In this document: piece by piece, positions 1 through 9,515 of the stretch
How positions within the stretch are numbered: the first letter of the stretch is position 1
Layout of the letters: each line of letters begins with the position of its first letter
Assembly (NCBI GenBank): GCA_023213395.1
Contig: CM041465.1
Location: 83,397,741-83,461,740 of the forward strand
Length of the DNA stretch: 64,000 nucleotides
Direction: 5' to 3'
From: Cycas panzhihuaensis
Lineage: Eukaryota > Cycadophyta
The notes under the pieces: model-generated
Database searches by the model: none
What the model was told of the DNA's origin: nothing
What the model saw: only the letters and a program-made list of their open reading frames with translations
Position numbers and translations under genes: made by a program

Positions 1-1
1 G

Positions 2-223
2 ATTATAAAAAAGATAACTAAAGAGTTGAATGAGGAAATTGATCAATTATAAACATGAGAATTACCAAATATGAGACAATTAGATGCATTACATGATATA
101 CTTCTCTTGTATGACTACATCAAGTCTAAAGGCCTAAACTTACCTCTAACTATTATCCATTTAGATCCTCTAGGTATCAAGAGGAAGGTTGCCAAGCTTA
201 AGGAGGTTCAAAAGCAAGCCTAA
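2..223 (+). pseudogene. C-terminal tail of an unidentified retroelement ORF
   Basis: One frame (first codon at base 2) reads for about 73 codons to a TAA at 221-223, with two internal stops near its beginning. The readable part is charged and leucine-rich (residues such as LDALHDILLLYDYIKSKG and a Lys-rich end). I recognise no family. It ends about 45 bases before a purine run and an LTR-like block, so it is probably the last ORF of the LTR element whose 3' end occupies the first kilobase. It could instead be an integrase C-terminus too decayed to recognise. Confidence 0.35.
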
Positions 224-269
224 GAACATAAGAGTTAGAATTGTAATTATCAATAATATTAATTTTTTA

Positions 270-284
270 GGGGGGATTAAGGGT
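270..284 (+). other. Candidate polypurine tract
   Basis: A purine-rich run containing six G residues (AGGGGGGATTAAGGG) follows the ORF tail and precedes a TG dinucleotide at 285. This is where the plus-strand primer of an LTR element should lie, directly before the 3' LTR. Confidence 0.4.
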
Positions 285-1040
285 TGGAATTTTTTTAAAA
301 ATTTTAGAATGAGTGAGGGCACTCGTTGGAGATGTAACAAGGAAGATGTATATGGAGAAACAAGTCATGAGAATATTTTTGAAATTGGCAAGGTAAATTG
401 TAGTTTTCAGGCATAAAATAGGTACGACCAAGTATAACTAGTTATAATCTAGAGTGTGACCAAGTCAAAGTTTGGAAGTTTAGGTGTGACCAGTAATAAC
501 CTAGAGCATAACTAAGTGTGACTAGGTATAACTTAGAGTGCAACTAGGTCAAAGTTTAGTAGTCTAGGTGTAATCAGGTATAATCTAGAGTGCAACCAAA
601 TATGGCTAGGTACAACCTAGAGTACAATTAGATCGTAATTTTGTAGCATAGGTATGACTAGGTATAACTTGGAGTATGACCAAACCATAACTAAGATTGT
701 AACAGATAGTTTAAGTTTGATTTTATGACTTAATCACATGTAACTGACTACTAATTAATTATGAAAGATATAAGAGGAACTTGTAATTAATGTATATAAG
801 TGATAATATCTTCCTCTAGTCATCATTTCTATAGGAGTTTTATACTTATTTTCTTGTTATATACCTATGATTATAGGCTATTTATTTTATGTGCTATTTA
901 GGCCTAGTTGTGAGAGCACTAAATGCAGTTCCCCTTTTCTCAATAAAGTTCTAGTTCAAATACTCCAATGATATATGTATTTATGTGCTTGCTCTATTTT
1001 TTGTATTAACTAACTTAAGTAGGAATAATGGTAGTAAACA
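285..1040 (+). repeat. Probable 3' LTR of an unclassified LTR retrotransposon
   Basis: The block starts TG after a purine tract and ends ACA at 1040. It has a TATA-like box (TATATA, 793-798) and a polyadenylation-type AATAAA (942-947) in the order expected of an LTR. Immediately after it, copia integrase coding sequence resumes in mid-domain, so the element was inserted into that copia. The matching 5' LTR would lie left of the window, so both ends are inferred. Confidence 0.45.
420..715 (+). repeat. Degenerate tandem repeats inside the LTR
   Basis: Phrases such as AGGTATAACCTAGAGTG, GTGTGACCAAG and CAAGTCAAAGTTT recur at irregular spacing, giving five or more diverged copies of a roughly 40-70 base unit. 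It lies in the U3 position of the presumed LTR, upstream of the TATA box. Confidence 0.6.
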
Positions 1041-1061
1041 TCTAATAAGAAGCCATCTCTG

Positions 1062-2043
1062 GTCACTTTAAAGTATTTGATTGTGAAGCTTTTATGCATG
1101 TTCCTAGGTTGTAGAGGATGAACCATGATTTTAAAGCATAAAGTCTACTTTTATAGGCTATGGTAACAGAGCAAAGGGTACAAGATTTATAAGTTTAAAT
1201 CACAGAAAGTTATATATACTTGTGATGTTATCTTTAGAGAGGAGTTCAAGTCTCTAAAGCAAGACAAAGAACTAGAAGAGGAAGACTCAAAGAAGGTGCA
1301 ATTTAAGATGAGATGGAGATTCTACATTAGAATATAAATTAGTTGAAGAGGATGAACTAGTTGAGGAGGTGGCCCAACTTCAAGGAACCCCCATCTTAAG
1401 GAGATCAACTCATGAGAAAAAATAGCTCGACATGTATACTCTTGAAGACTTTCATTAATTCTTATTTATTTCATCTACTATAGGTGAATATCTATATACT
1501 ATTTGAGAGGCTTTGGAGTCAAAAGAGAGCCAACTTTAGAAGAAGGCCATGGAATAAGAAATAATAGCCTTAGACAAGAATGAAATATGGGATTTGGTGA
1601 ATCTACCAAATGATAGAAAACCTGTTGATAATAAATGGACATTCAAGAAGAAGTTTTAAGTAGATGGTACTGTGAAAATGTATAAGGCTCATTTGGTAGA
1701 AAAGGGTTATTCCTAGGTAAAGGGAATAGATTTTGATGAGGGTTTTTCTCTTATTGTAAAACTAGCTTCAATTAGATTTCTATTGGTTATAGCAATTACT
1801 TGTAATATCAAGGTGGATCAAATAAATGTGAAGATAACTTTTCTTTATGGTGACCTTGAATAAGAAATTTATATGTTATAATCTGAAGGTTTTGAAGTTA
1901 TAGGTAAGGAGAATATGGTGTATAGGTTGAAGTAGTTAATATATGGTTTGAAATAATTATTGAGGATGTGGTACTAGATAATTAACTTACACATATTAGT
2001 AGATGGCTTTGTGTACAGTAAGGTTGATTTTTATATTTATTTT
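1062..2043 (+). pseudogene. Ty1/copia pol fragment: integrase C-terminus to first half of RT
   Basis: From 1062 the translation resembles the copia integrase tail (HFKVFDCEAFMHVPR, then a GY..KGYK..-like stretch and an acidic linker). From about 1540 it is copia reverse transcriptase: ALDKNEIWDLV, then KWTFKKKF, KGYS.VKGIDFDEGF, and IYGLK near 1945. Premature stops are frequent and sit where the family has Gln (for example in KGYS*V and LE*EI). RT breaks off after about 2040, where a nested LTR element begins, and resumes near 5577. The gag, protease and integrase core lie outside the window or are lost to the element at 285-1040. Confidence 0.85.
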
Positions 2044-2292
2044 TGTTAGGTTTAATGTTCATTACCTAACTATGCAAGCTGTCAATAGTAATGGTAAGTG
2101 TATTTTATTATTTAAATTTTGAGGTGGAGGCAGGCTCCTGCTCGCCTCCCAAACTATAAACTTTGGGGCATAATATCCTTGGGGTTAATCAACACCACCT
2201 ATCAATGAAATTTGTTTACCCTTTCAATATGGATTAAAATAATGTCTTTTAATATGCATTGAACTAGAAATTTACCTACTCTGCTTTGTCCA
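2044..2292 (+). repeat. 5' LTR of nested copia-like element
   Basis: It begins TGTTAGGTTTAATGTTCATT and ends near TTTGTCCA. The 3' copy at 5253 repeats the same blocks: GGCAGGCTCCT, CTCCCAAAC, AATCAACACCACCTATCA and CTTTCAATATGGATTAAAAT. It is shorter than the 3' copy because of small deletions. A related LTR lies at 41617. Confidence 0.8.
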
Positions 2293-2304
2293 CCTTGTTA
2301 GCTA

Positions 2305-2535
2305 AAATGCCATCCAGGTCTCGAGCACATCATTTACCAAGTCTTCATTAAGAATACAACACTCAAGCTCCTTGTCCCAGACATCATGAAGGTTCTTTTA
2401 TTTGATGATTTCACCGAGGTTAATATGATAGAGATTCAAATTTGTATCATCTACTAACAGAGAGTAAGTGGTAGTTTTTCTAATGCTGGGCATCCCCATG
2501 ATGAGAATGTTTAGTTTCCTCCTTATCGAACCCAT
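2305..2535 (-). pseudogene. AK6: Adenylate kinase 6 (AK6/FAP7/hCINAP) fragment captured by retroelement
   Basis: On the minus strand an ATG at 2535-2533 opens a 77-codon stretch that follows plant AK6 from its start. It has a basic N-terminus (MGSIRRKLNIL), a degenerate P-loop (MGMPSIRKTT in place of G-x-P-G-x-G-K-T-T), and then the family-typical LHD.WD.ELEC and INEDLV.D.LE regions (here KNLHDVWDKELEC and ILNEDLVNDVLE). AK6 is a nuclear NMP kinase/ATPase of about 170-180 residues involved in small-subunit rRNA maturation. Only the N-terminal 40 percent is here. There is one internal stop (codon 46) and the lost glycines would abolish nucleotide binding. The fragment runs up to the 5' LTR edge, antisense to the element, and shows no intron. 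The bases just beyond 2535 may be the gene's 5' leader. Confidence 0.8.
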
Positions 2536-4551
2536 CTTAAAAGCCGCCCCTGACCACTTAATTCTACCTGATGCTATCCACTTGTAGCTTATGCACTATA
2601 CCCAGATTTTCTCACTTGTTTCCCATTCCTTCACCGGGTAATAAATTCTATGTCTTTAGATGAAGAGTAGTTTTCGATCCTGGCAAAGGATCTACTCCAT
2701 TTTGTGCTTTTGGTTCTATGCAAGCTTAGAGGCAAGTAGCTTGTGGTTTCCTCAAAACTACTACATTTTTATATGGTAACAACTTTTTACTATGATATGT
2801 CAATATACTCAATTACACATTAAAGAATTTGAGGTGTTGCCATTGCCCGTTTTAATTCATCGATCTGAGTTCAAAGCACCCATTACATCTGTATGATTAA
2901 TAGGTTTCCTTTCACTTTTAAAAATTACATAAATATATATTTTTTAAAATATTTACTTGAATGATCAGTGCCCCCCCTTTGGTGAAGAAATTAATCCTTT
3001 TTTTGATTGATATATTGTGTTTAATTGAGTTTTGCAACTTGCTCATTGCCCCATTAACGTGTGAGCATATTTCATTGAATTATATATTTTTTCTAATGTT
3101 TCTAAAAAATTAAATTTGATTGGAGAATATTTAAAATCTATGTGTAACATTAAGACCCTGAGCCCCTAGTTGATAGTCCTGTCACATTCCATGTGATTGT
3201 GATATATTTTCTAAAGGGGCAGACTTTAAATTTAATTAACCATTTTTTATAATTTTTAGTTTAAAAACATTTAATTATTTCTTATAAAATTTCAAATCTG
3301 GTAGCTCTATTTTGACCCTAGTGAGTGGTCATTTAGCCCTCTAAGTGGCTAGGGGCTAACTTGTCTAAAGGGCTTAACCCCTGCTACTCAATTCTTTTTG
3401 GCCTTAAAGAGGTCCTTATACATTTTTTACTATAACTTTTTATCTAGGAGTCTATTTTTTGAACGGTTGAATCTATTAGAAAGATAATTTAAAAATCTAT
3501 ATATTAAAGTGGTTTTTACTAAGATTTGAAGCTATTTTATATGGTTTTAAGGTTGGTAAAGTCTGGTTGACCCTAGTTTGACATCGTTTTAGCTATTTTG
3601 AGCTCATTTTTTATTCCATTTTAGAATATTTACATGTTATTAAGATACTAATTCATTGTTGATTGATTTTATTTAATTTTAAAGGCTCACATATGATTTC
3701 TTCTAGCTTTTAGTTAAATTTGGCCTCCTAAAGGAGAAGGTTACCCTTGGATACCATTCTCACAAATAAGTACCTTTTAAACCCTTAATATTTTATTTTA
3801 AAGTTGCTACTTTATTTCTTAACTCATATACTTTACTTTAGAGCTCATATAAAGCATATTTTTACTTATTTAAAGGTCAATTACTTCTTTTAAGGGCATA
3901 TTTCAAGTGCATTCAAGGCTAAGATAAAAATGCATATTTAAAAGCTATATTTAAAGCATACTTTTCATCTTTTTACAACTCTAAAAGGGGCTCATATAAA
4001 AGTGTATTTATTGCTCATTTATTTTTAGTTTATTCATCTACATATTGAAGCTCAATCTAGCTCATTTTTTGCTCATTTAAGAGTTACGTTTTCCTCATTA
4101 GTAAAGCATTTTTAAAGTTGATTTAAGATCATCTTTATTGCACTTAAAAAAACTCAAATAAGGTGCATTCTATTGCATAATTATAAGCTCATTCAAAAGC
4201 CTTCACTTTCTTTTTATTTTATACTATTTTAAGGTTTAATTATATAATTTTGAAAAGATTTTTGGTTTTATATTTGTTTTATTTCAAAAGGAGAATATTT
4301 ATCTTACATTATTTCATTTAAAAGAGCTATACTTTTCATTTCATTATCAAGTTGCCTTCCTTATTTATTAAGAAGAAATCTTGTTGGTATCCATTTGAAA
4401 GTTCATATGAAAAGAGGCTTTATTGCATATCAATCTCAAGTTGTTTTCTTATTAGATATCAAAAGGAATATTATGTGATTAATAAGACCACATTTTCTTT
4501 AGATTATGTATTAAAGTATTTATAATTACAATAAAACTTGGTGATATAAGT
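2536..4551. other. Noncoding interior of nested element
   Basis: This stretch is AT-rich with no credible coding sequence on either strand. 2536-2760 could be AK6 5' leader or promoter DNA. 3830-4200 is crowded with near-repeats of GCTCATTTA and CTCATATAAAG, a low-complexity pattern. No primer binding site was found next to the 5' LTR, where the AK6 fragment sits instead. Confidence 0.5.
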
Positions 4552-5170
4552 ATACCTATTTTTGATGGAAATAATTTTCAACTTTAGAGAAATTTATTGA
4601 AATCATACTTTATTACTAATAATATTTAGAATTATGTGAATGATAGTTACCATGACTTAAGTGTCAATTCTACTTTAAAGAAAGAATAAACATTTAAATA
4701 AAATATGAAGAAAGACAATGAGGCTCTAGGTTTAATATTTTGTGCATTAGATGATCATACATTCTTTAGCATAAGTAAGATAACCACATCTAAAAATATA
4801 TGGAAAACTTTAGAATTGGTTTATGGGGGAGCTACTATAGAATTAGAAGAAACTGAATAGATTAATGATGTTTTATATGTGGGACATATATTAAAGTAGG
4901 TTAACAATGATGTGTTTGATAATGTTATATGTACCATTCATGACTCCAACAAAGTTGATGATCACTCCAAAGTAAAAGATGAAGAAGATAAAGATCCTAA
5001 TAAAGCCATACCTACTCATTTAAATCAAGTTAATTTCATCTGATTAAAATAAGTTTGGAAACCACATAAACCTTACATTCTTGAAGAGTCTAACTATACA
5101 AAAATAATAACATAGGATGACGACATGGAATTGGTCTTTAACAAATTAAAGGAACAAGCAACAAATCTCT
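4552..5170 (+). pseudogene. Copia gag remnant
   Basis: The translation begins IPIFDGNNFQL, continues through KSYFITNN and then KKDNEALGLIFCALDDH followed by TTSKNIWKTLELVYGG. This is the usual copia Gag layout: a WK..M...L-like start, an A...I...L.D core, and an A...W..L...Y.G motif. Stops fall at expected Gln codons. Past about 4950 the sequence is Lys/Asp/Glu-rich and I see no zinc knuckle. It lies directly upstream of the purine tract, so the pol genes were lost. Confidence 0.7.
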
Positions 5171-5241
5171 TTTTAAAGTTTTTCTAAAGTACAAGTTTCA
5201 AAAATTCAAAGAAAAGCTTAGAGTTTCATGTAATGAATATT

Positions 5242-5252
5242 ATGGGGGAGAA
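5242..5252 (+). other. Polypurine tract of nested element
   Basis: ATGGGGGAGAA lies immediately before the 3' LTR start, which reads TATTAGG where the 5' copy has TGTTAGG. Confidence 0.7.
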
Positions 5253-5558
5253 TATTAGGTTTAATATTCATTACCTAATTATAGTCCATTATGACTATGC
5301 GAGTTATCAATAGTAATGGTAAGTATATTTCATTATTTATTTTATCAATATTTTAATATTTAAATTTTGAGGTTAAGGCAGGCTCCTACTTGCCTCCCAA
5401 ACAATTAACTTTGGGGTATAATACCCCTGGTGTTAATCAACACCACCTATCACTGAAATTTGTTTACTCTTTCAATATGGATTAAAATAATATCTTTCAA
5501 TATAGATTTGAATATGGATTAGACTAAAAACATACTTGCTCCACTCTGTCCTCATACA
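5253..5558 (+). repeat. 3' LTR of nested copia-like element
   Basis: Homologous to 2044-2292 along its length. Its first dinucleotide has decayed from TG to TA. The end is placed between 5554 (CTCA) and 5558 (TACA). Copia RT coding sequence resumes within 20 bases. Confidence 0.75.
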
Positions 5559-6593
5559 TTTAAAAATTTTTAGTAGGTTGGTGATTACTTTATTATCTTG
5601 ATTTTATATGTTGATGATATATTATTAATAAATAATAGTAAAGAAATAAACTAGCCTATGAAAGACTAACTGGTAAATCAATTTGAGATAAAGGATATCA
5701 ATGCTACACATTTTATTTTAGGTGTTGAAATCAAGAGAGATAGGGAAAAGAGGAAGATTTGGCTAAGCCAAAGATAATATATTGAAACAATATTATAATA
5801 ATTTAAAATAGAAGACTATAGTCTAGTTAATATTTCCTTCCCTATTGGTTTTAAACTATCAGTTGTGCAATGTCTGAATACTCACCCAGATGTTGAAAAC
5901 ATAACCTTTATCCTATACATAAGTATAGTTAGAAGTTTGATATATTTAATGGTCAATACTCAACTAGATATTACCTATCTAGTGGGAGTTATTAGTATAT
6001 ATATGTTGAACCCAAGTAGTAAGCATTGTGCTATTATAAAAAGGAATTTCAAGTATTTATGGGGTACATCAAATTATAAAATTTGCTATCAAGGAGTTCC
6101 CATAGAGAGTATAATAATGGATGTAAAAAGATTTGTTGATGCTAATTAGGCAAGGGATTTTGATAACAATAGATTTATAAGTGGATGTTTGTTTACCCTT
6201 TATAATGACACAATTAATAATATGAGTAAGAGATAGCAAGTTGTTATACTTTCAAGCATAAAAGTAGAGTATATGGTAGCTACTCATACATGCAAGGAAG
6301 TAGTTTAGTTATAGAGATTATGCACATATGTTGGTTTTAAGTAGGAAGCTATGAGGATAGACTGTAATAGTCAAAGTATAATATGCTTGTTAAATAACCC
6401 CACTTTTTATGATAGATTGAAGCACAATAATGTGCAATTCCATTTTGTAAGAGAAATGGTTGATTCTAACAAGGTGGATTTGCAAAAGGTTGTTACATGA
6501 GAGAATACTATAGATTCATTGATTAAGGCTATTAGTACAAAAAGGTTTAAATAGTGTAGAGAAATAATGGGTGTTTGTGGTTTAGGCATTTAA
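5559..6593 (+). pseudogene. Ty1/copia RT second half and RNase H
   Basis: The interrupted RT resumes with VGDYFIILILYVDDILL, which contains the intact catalytic YVDD. The tether follows (FILGVEIKRDR), then RNase H: DITYLVGVISIYMLNPS, a LWGTSNYKICY-type strand, DAN.ARDFDNNRFISG, LSS.KVEYMVA, and the end region KHNNVQFHFVREMVDSNKVDL. It terminates with TAA at 6591. Stops occur mostly where Gln or Trp is expected, so the gene is dead although many key residues survive. It continues the fragment at 1062-2043. Confidence 0.88.
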
Positions 6594-6629
6594 TAATTAT
6601 TTATGCAATTTTATTATAAAGTATTCAAT

Positions 6630-7130
6630 AAGTGGGAGATTGTTAGATATGTTGAACACTTTGTAAGTGTTACATGGGTATAGGTATTATACATGAGCTC
6701 CTTTGGGAGGTCTAAGGGCCTAAGAAGGGCCTTTAGGTGGGTGTCTTATAGGGGGTTTTTATAGTCCATGGTTTATGTTCATTGTGTTTGTAAAGTTGTG
6801 GGGTGGTATCTTATAAAATGACATCTATATATACTTCCATAATGATAGATGTAAAAAGGATTGGATGAGTGGATGAAAAGAGAGTTAGGTTTTTTTCGTA
6901 ATTCTTTAATTGTTGCTTAGATTAATAAAATATTCTATGCTTAGACCTAAATCTCTAATTATTCTTTATTGATGTGCTTGGATTTATTAATTATTTGCTT
7001 TTTGTATTATTTCAAAATTTATTATTACATTATTCTTCTCAGTTATTTCTTTACAATTTCTTTATATTGCATTGATTATTTTATTACACTACAATTGTAT
7101 ATTATTCTTTTTTTAGGTTTGTTCACCTAC
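6630..7130 (+). repeat. PPT and 3' LTR of the outer copia element
   Basis: A purine run (AAGTGGGAGAT, 6630-6640) follows the RNase H stop and is followed by TGTTAGATATGTTGAACAC at 6641, a typical copia LTR opening. A TATA-like TATATATAC near 6828 and AATAAA near 6925 support an LTR. The right end near 7130 is a guess, since the 5' LTR is outside the window. Confidence 0.65.
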
Positions 7131-9489
7131 TCAAGATATTCTAGGAGGTTTAATGATAATAACCTTATTAGAATTTAAAAATTAGGATGGCACAATGTTT
7201 TATCTATTATTACTTCAAAAGAAAAGAATAAGTAAAAAAATTATTTTTAGGCACTTATACCAAATTATGATGGATTTATGTCCTAAGTAGTTCCTTTAAT
7301 ATTTATTTCTAATGCTATATATTTTTTATTTTATATAATAAAAGAATAATACTAAATAAAATAAATACTATATTTTCTTTTATATGTACATATCTTTAAT
7401 TTGCCTCTTTATTTGTGTTTTTTATTGATGAGTGTAAGGGATGAAAGGAAATAATAAATTTACAAAAAGAAATAATTTTCTTTTATTATTATCATAAAAT
7501 AATTTTCATTTACATAAATAATCTTTCCTTGGAATTCAATAAGATATATATATTTGTAGGAAATAATTTATATTTGTTGTAAACTAAGAGGAGGAGAGGT
7601 CTACGAAATAACTAAAAGATTGTGCTTAAACTGGGTGTAACCCCCCTCTTAGTGCCACTAAATTTGAGATATATTGGCTCCCATGGTGAGTATAAGCAAT
7701 TCATCTTCTTATTGCCTCAAAGCTTTCTGGGATTCCAACTAGGCTATAAAATTCCTATAGGCAGGAATTCAATCCATCTCTAGGATTCTCAATATTTATA
7801 GTCCCCCTTTCATTTTAATTAAATCTTTATTCTTTCTTTTAAGAGGGAATTAGACACATAACACTTCTCACTCTTAGGTTCTAGTTTCTATTTTTTGTTT
7901 CTCATTTAGGTGGCTTACCAACCTTCCTTTGAGTATTAGAAGTAGGTTTCTTTTCTTTTTCTTATTTTCTTGCTTTTATTTCATTGTCTTACTTAACAAA
8001 GGGATTCACCTAATATTACTTTGTGTAATATTTTATTGTTTCTACTATGTTGCACTTGTAAACTTTAGGAGCATCTTATACTTAAAAATACCCTAAGAAA
8101 AAGTAAAAAACCAAAAGAAAAAAGAAAGTGAAGGGCAATCCCCTTTATTTCTGATGTTATCATCTCACCTCTTTTATATGATTCAGTAGAGGGGGCCAAG
8201 TGTAAGTGTACTTGGGACCAATTATCTCCTAGTTATAATTTTGCTTGTAATGCCTATTGCATGCTTGCTTGTTCTTTTCTTATACACTTTCTTGGCACAT
8301 TTAGATAGGTTGGTTGTTGCTTGCATCTAATAAAAAGTGCATTCTAGTTAAATGATTAGGTTTTACTCTTTATTTATATCCCTTTAGATATAGTTCTTGT
8401 TCAACCTTAGAGGTGTCTAGTAAAATTGAACCTAATCTCTAGCATCTAAATTCACCTTCTTAAGAAGACAAATGCTCTCTTGTGTTCTAAGTAGCGAGGT
8501 GATGAGTGGATATTCTAACTTTGTGTGGTTGAGAGAGTTGAGGGATTACCATTCTTTTTGTTGAGAGTGGTTATTTTATTTTTTCTCTCTTTTTATATTC
8601 ACCCCCTTAGGAGTTTAAGCTATAAAGAATCAAATGTAGGCATTTCTAGATCTTCCATGCTCATGGGTGGGTTGTTCTTAAGTGAGCAAATCCCCACTAA
8701 TTGGCCCATAAGTGGATCATTAACCTAAGGTTTGTTTATTTTGTGCATTTTTCATAGTTAGTTCTTTTGCACTTTTCTAGTTAGTATGATAGAGCCTTCT
8801 TACGTGGGTTAGGGCAATTAGGTTTTTTCCTTTTAAGGACTAGTATCTAGGTTGTATTTAGGAGTGATAACATTTAGGGCACTTATGCCCTAGTGGTCTT
8901 CTCACCTACTAGGAGTTTCGTTTACTGCTTATTTCTCTAAGGAGGAGTGTAGATAGTTGTTGCTTGTGTGTATGTTTATTTAATATAGTGCATCTCTTAT
9001 TTATTTACATTTGAGGCTAGAACATATATTGGTTCTATACCATCTCTTGACCCCCATAGATTACTTACATACCTACCCAACCAATGATCTTAGGTTGATG
9101 ATGGGTATAATACTTTTTGTTTGTAGGGTCATGTAGTGGTGTGCCACATCTGAGTATCTACACACTACTTGCTCATATCCTTCTTACTTTTTCTTCTTTT
9201 CTTAATCTCATTTAGCCATAGGCAAGTCCTTCATGAGTTAGTCTCTATATTTACATAATCTAATATTTTAGATTGAGTCATTTTTCTCTGTTCCATTTTG
9301 TCACCTTCTCCCTTTTCAATACCTCTCTTTGTGAGAGTGCTAGTTTACTTAAGACCACCCAAATCTCAAATGAACATTCTAATAGCTATATTTGGGAGGT
9401 ACTAAACATGCTTCCTTTTGTGATTGCATTCTAATACTCTCTCATTCTTTTAGAGTTTATTATCTTCTCTTTATTACTTCTCTCACTCC
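7131..9489 (+). repeat. Unclassified AT-rich block, probable 5' LTR of the ancient gypsy element
   Basis: About 2.3 kb without credible coding sequence. It is followed at 9490 by a TTGGCACTACTT stretch that resembles a decayed primer site of the type seen in the related element at 12047. The distance from there to the ancient gag, after removing later insertions, matches that in the related element. Its size is also close to that element's 2.5 kb LTR. I could not align it to a second LTR, so the call is inference. Confidence 0.35.
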
Positions 9490-9510
9490 TTGGCACTACT
9501 TCTTATTCTA

Positions 9511-9515
9511 CCATC
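9511..9515. repeat. Target-site duplication CCATC (left)
   Basis: CCATC precedes the TG of the left 2.5 kb LTR and recurs at 19305-19309 right after the other LTR. Confidence 0.8.

Larger units (their letters stand above)
2044..5558 (+). mobile_element. Nested non-autonomous copia-like LTR element carrying a host gene fragment
   Basis: Two related direct repeats (2044-2292 and about 5253-5558) flank about 3 kb of internal DNA. The internal part holds an antisense AK6 fragment next to the 5' LTR, 2 kb of AT-rich noncoding DNA, and a decayed copia gag. No protease, integrase or RT is present, so it would have depended on another copia for movement. It splits the RT domain of the surrounding copia. 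A purine tract (5242-5252) precedes the 3' LTR. No clear 5-base target duplication is visible, and the outer 3' boundary is uncertain by about 10 bases. Confidence 0.75.

Noticed and set aside
1540-6593. Reassigned genetic code with TAA/TAG read as Gln
   Set aside because: Copies of one family carry stops at different Gln codons, CGA-to-TGA also occurs, and better-kept frames use TAA/TAG as terminators. Decay explains it.
6969-7178. Hydrophobic 69-codon frame suggesting a membrane peptide
   Set aside because: TTA/TAT-rich LTR sequence; composition explains the hydrophobicity and there is no family match.
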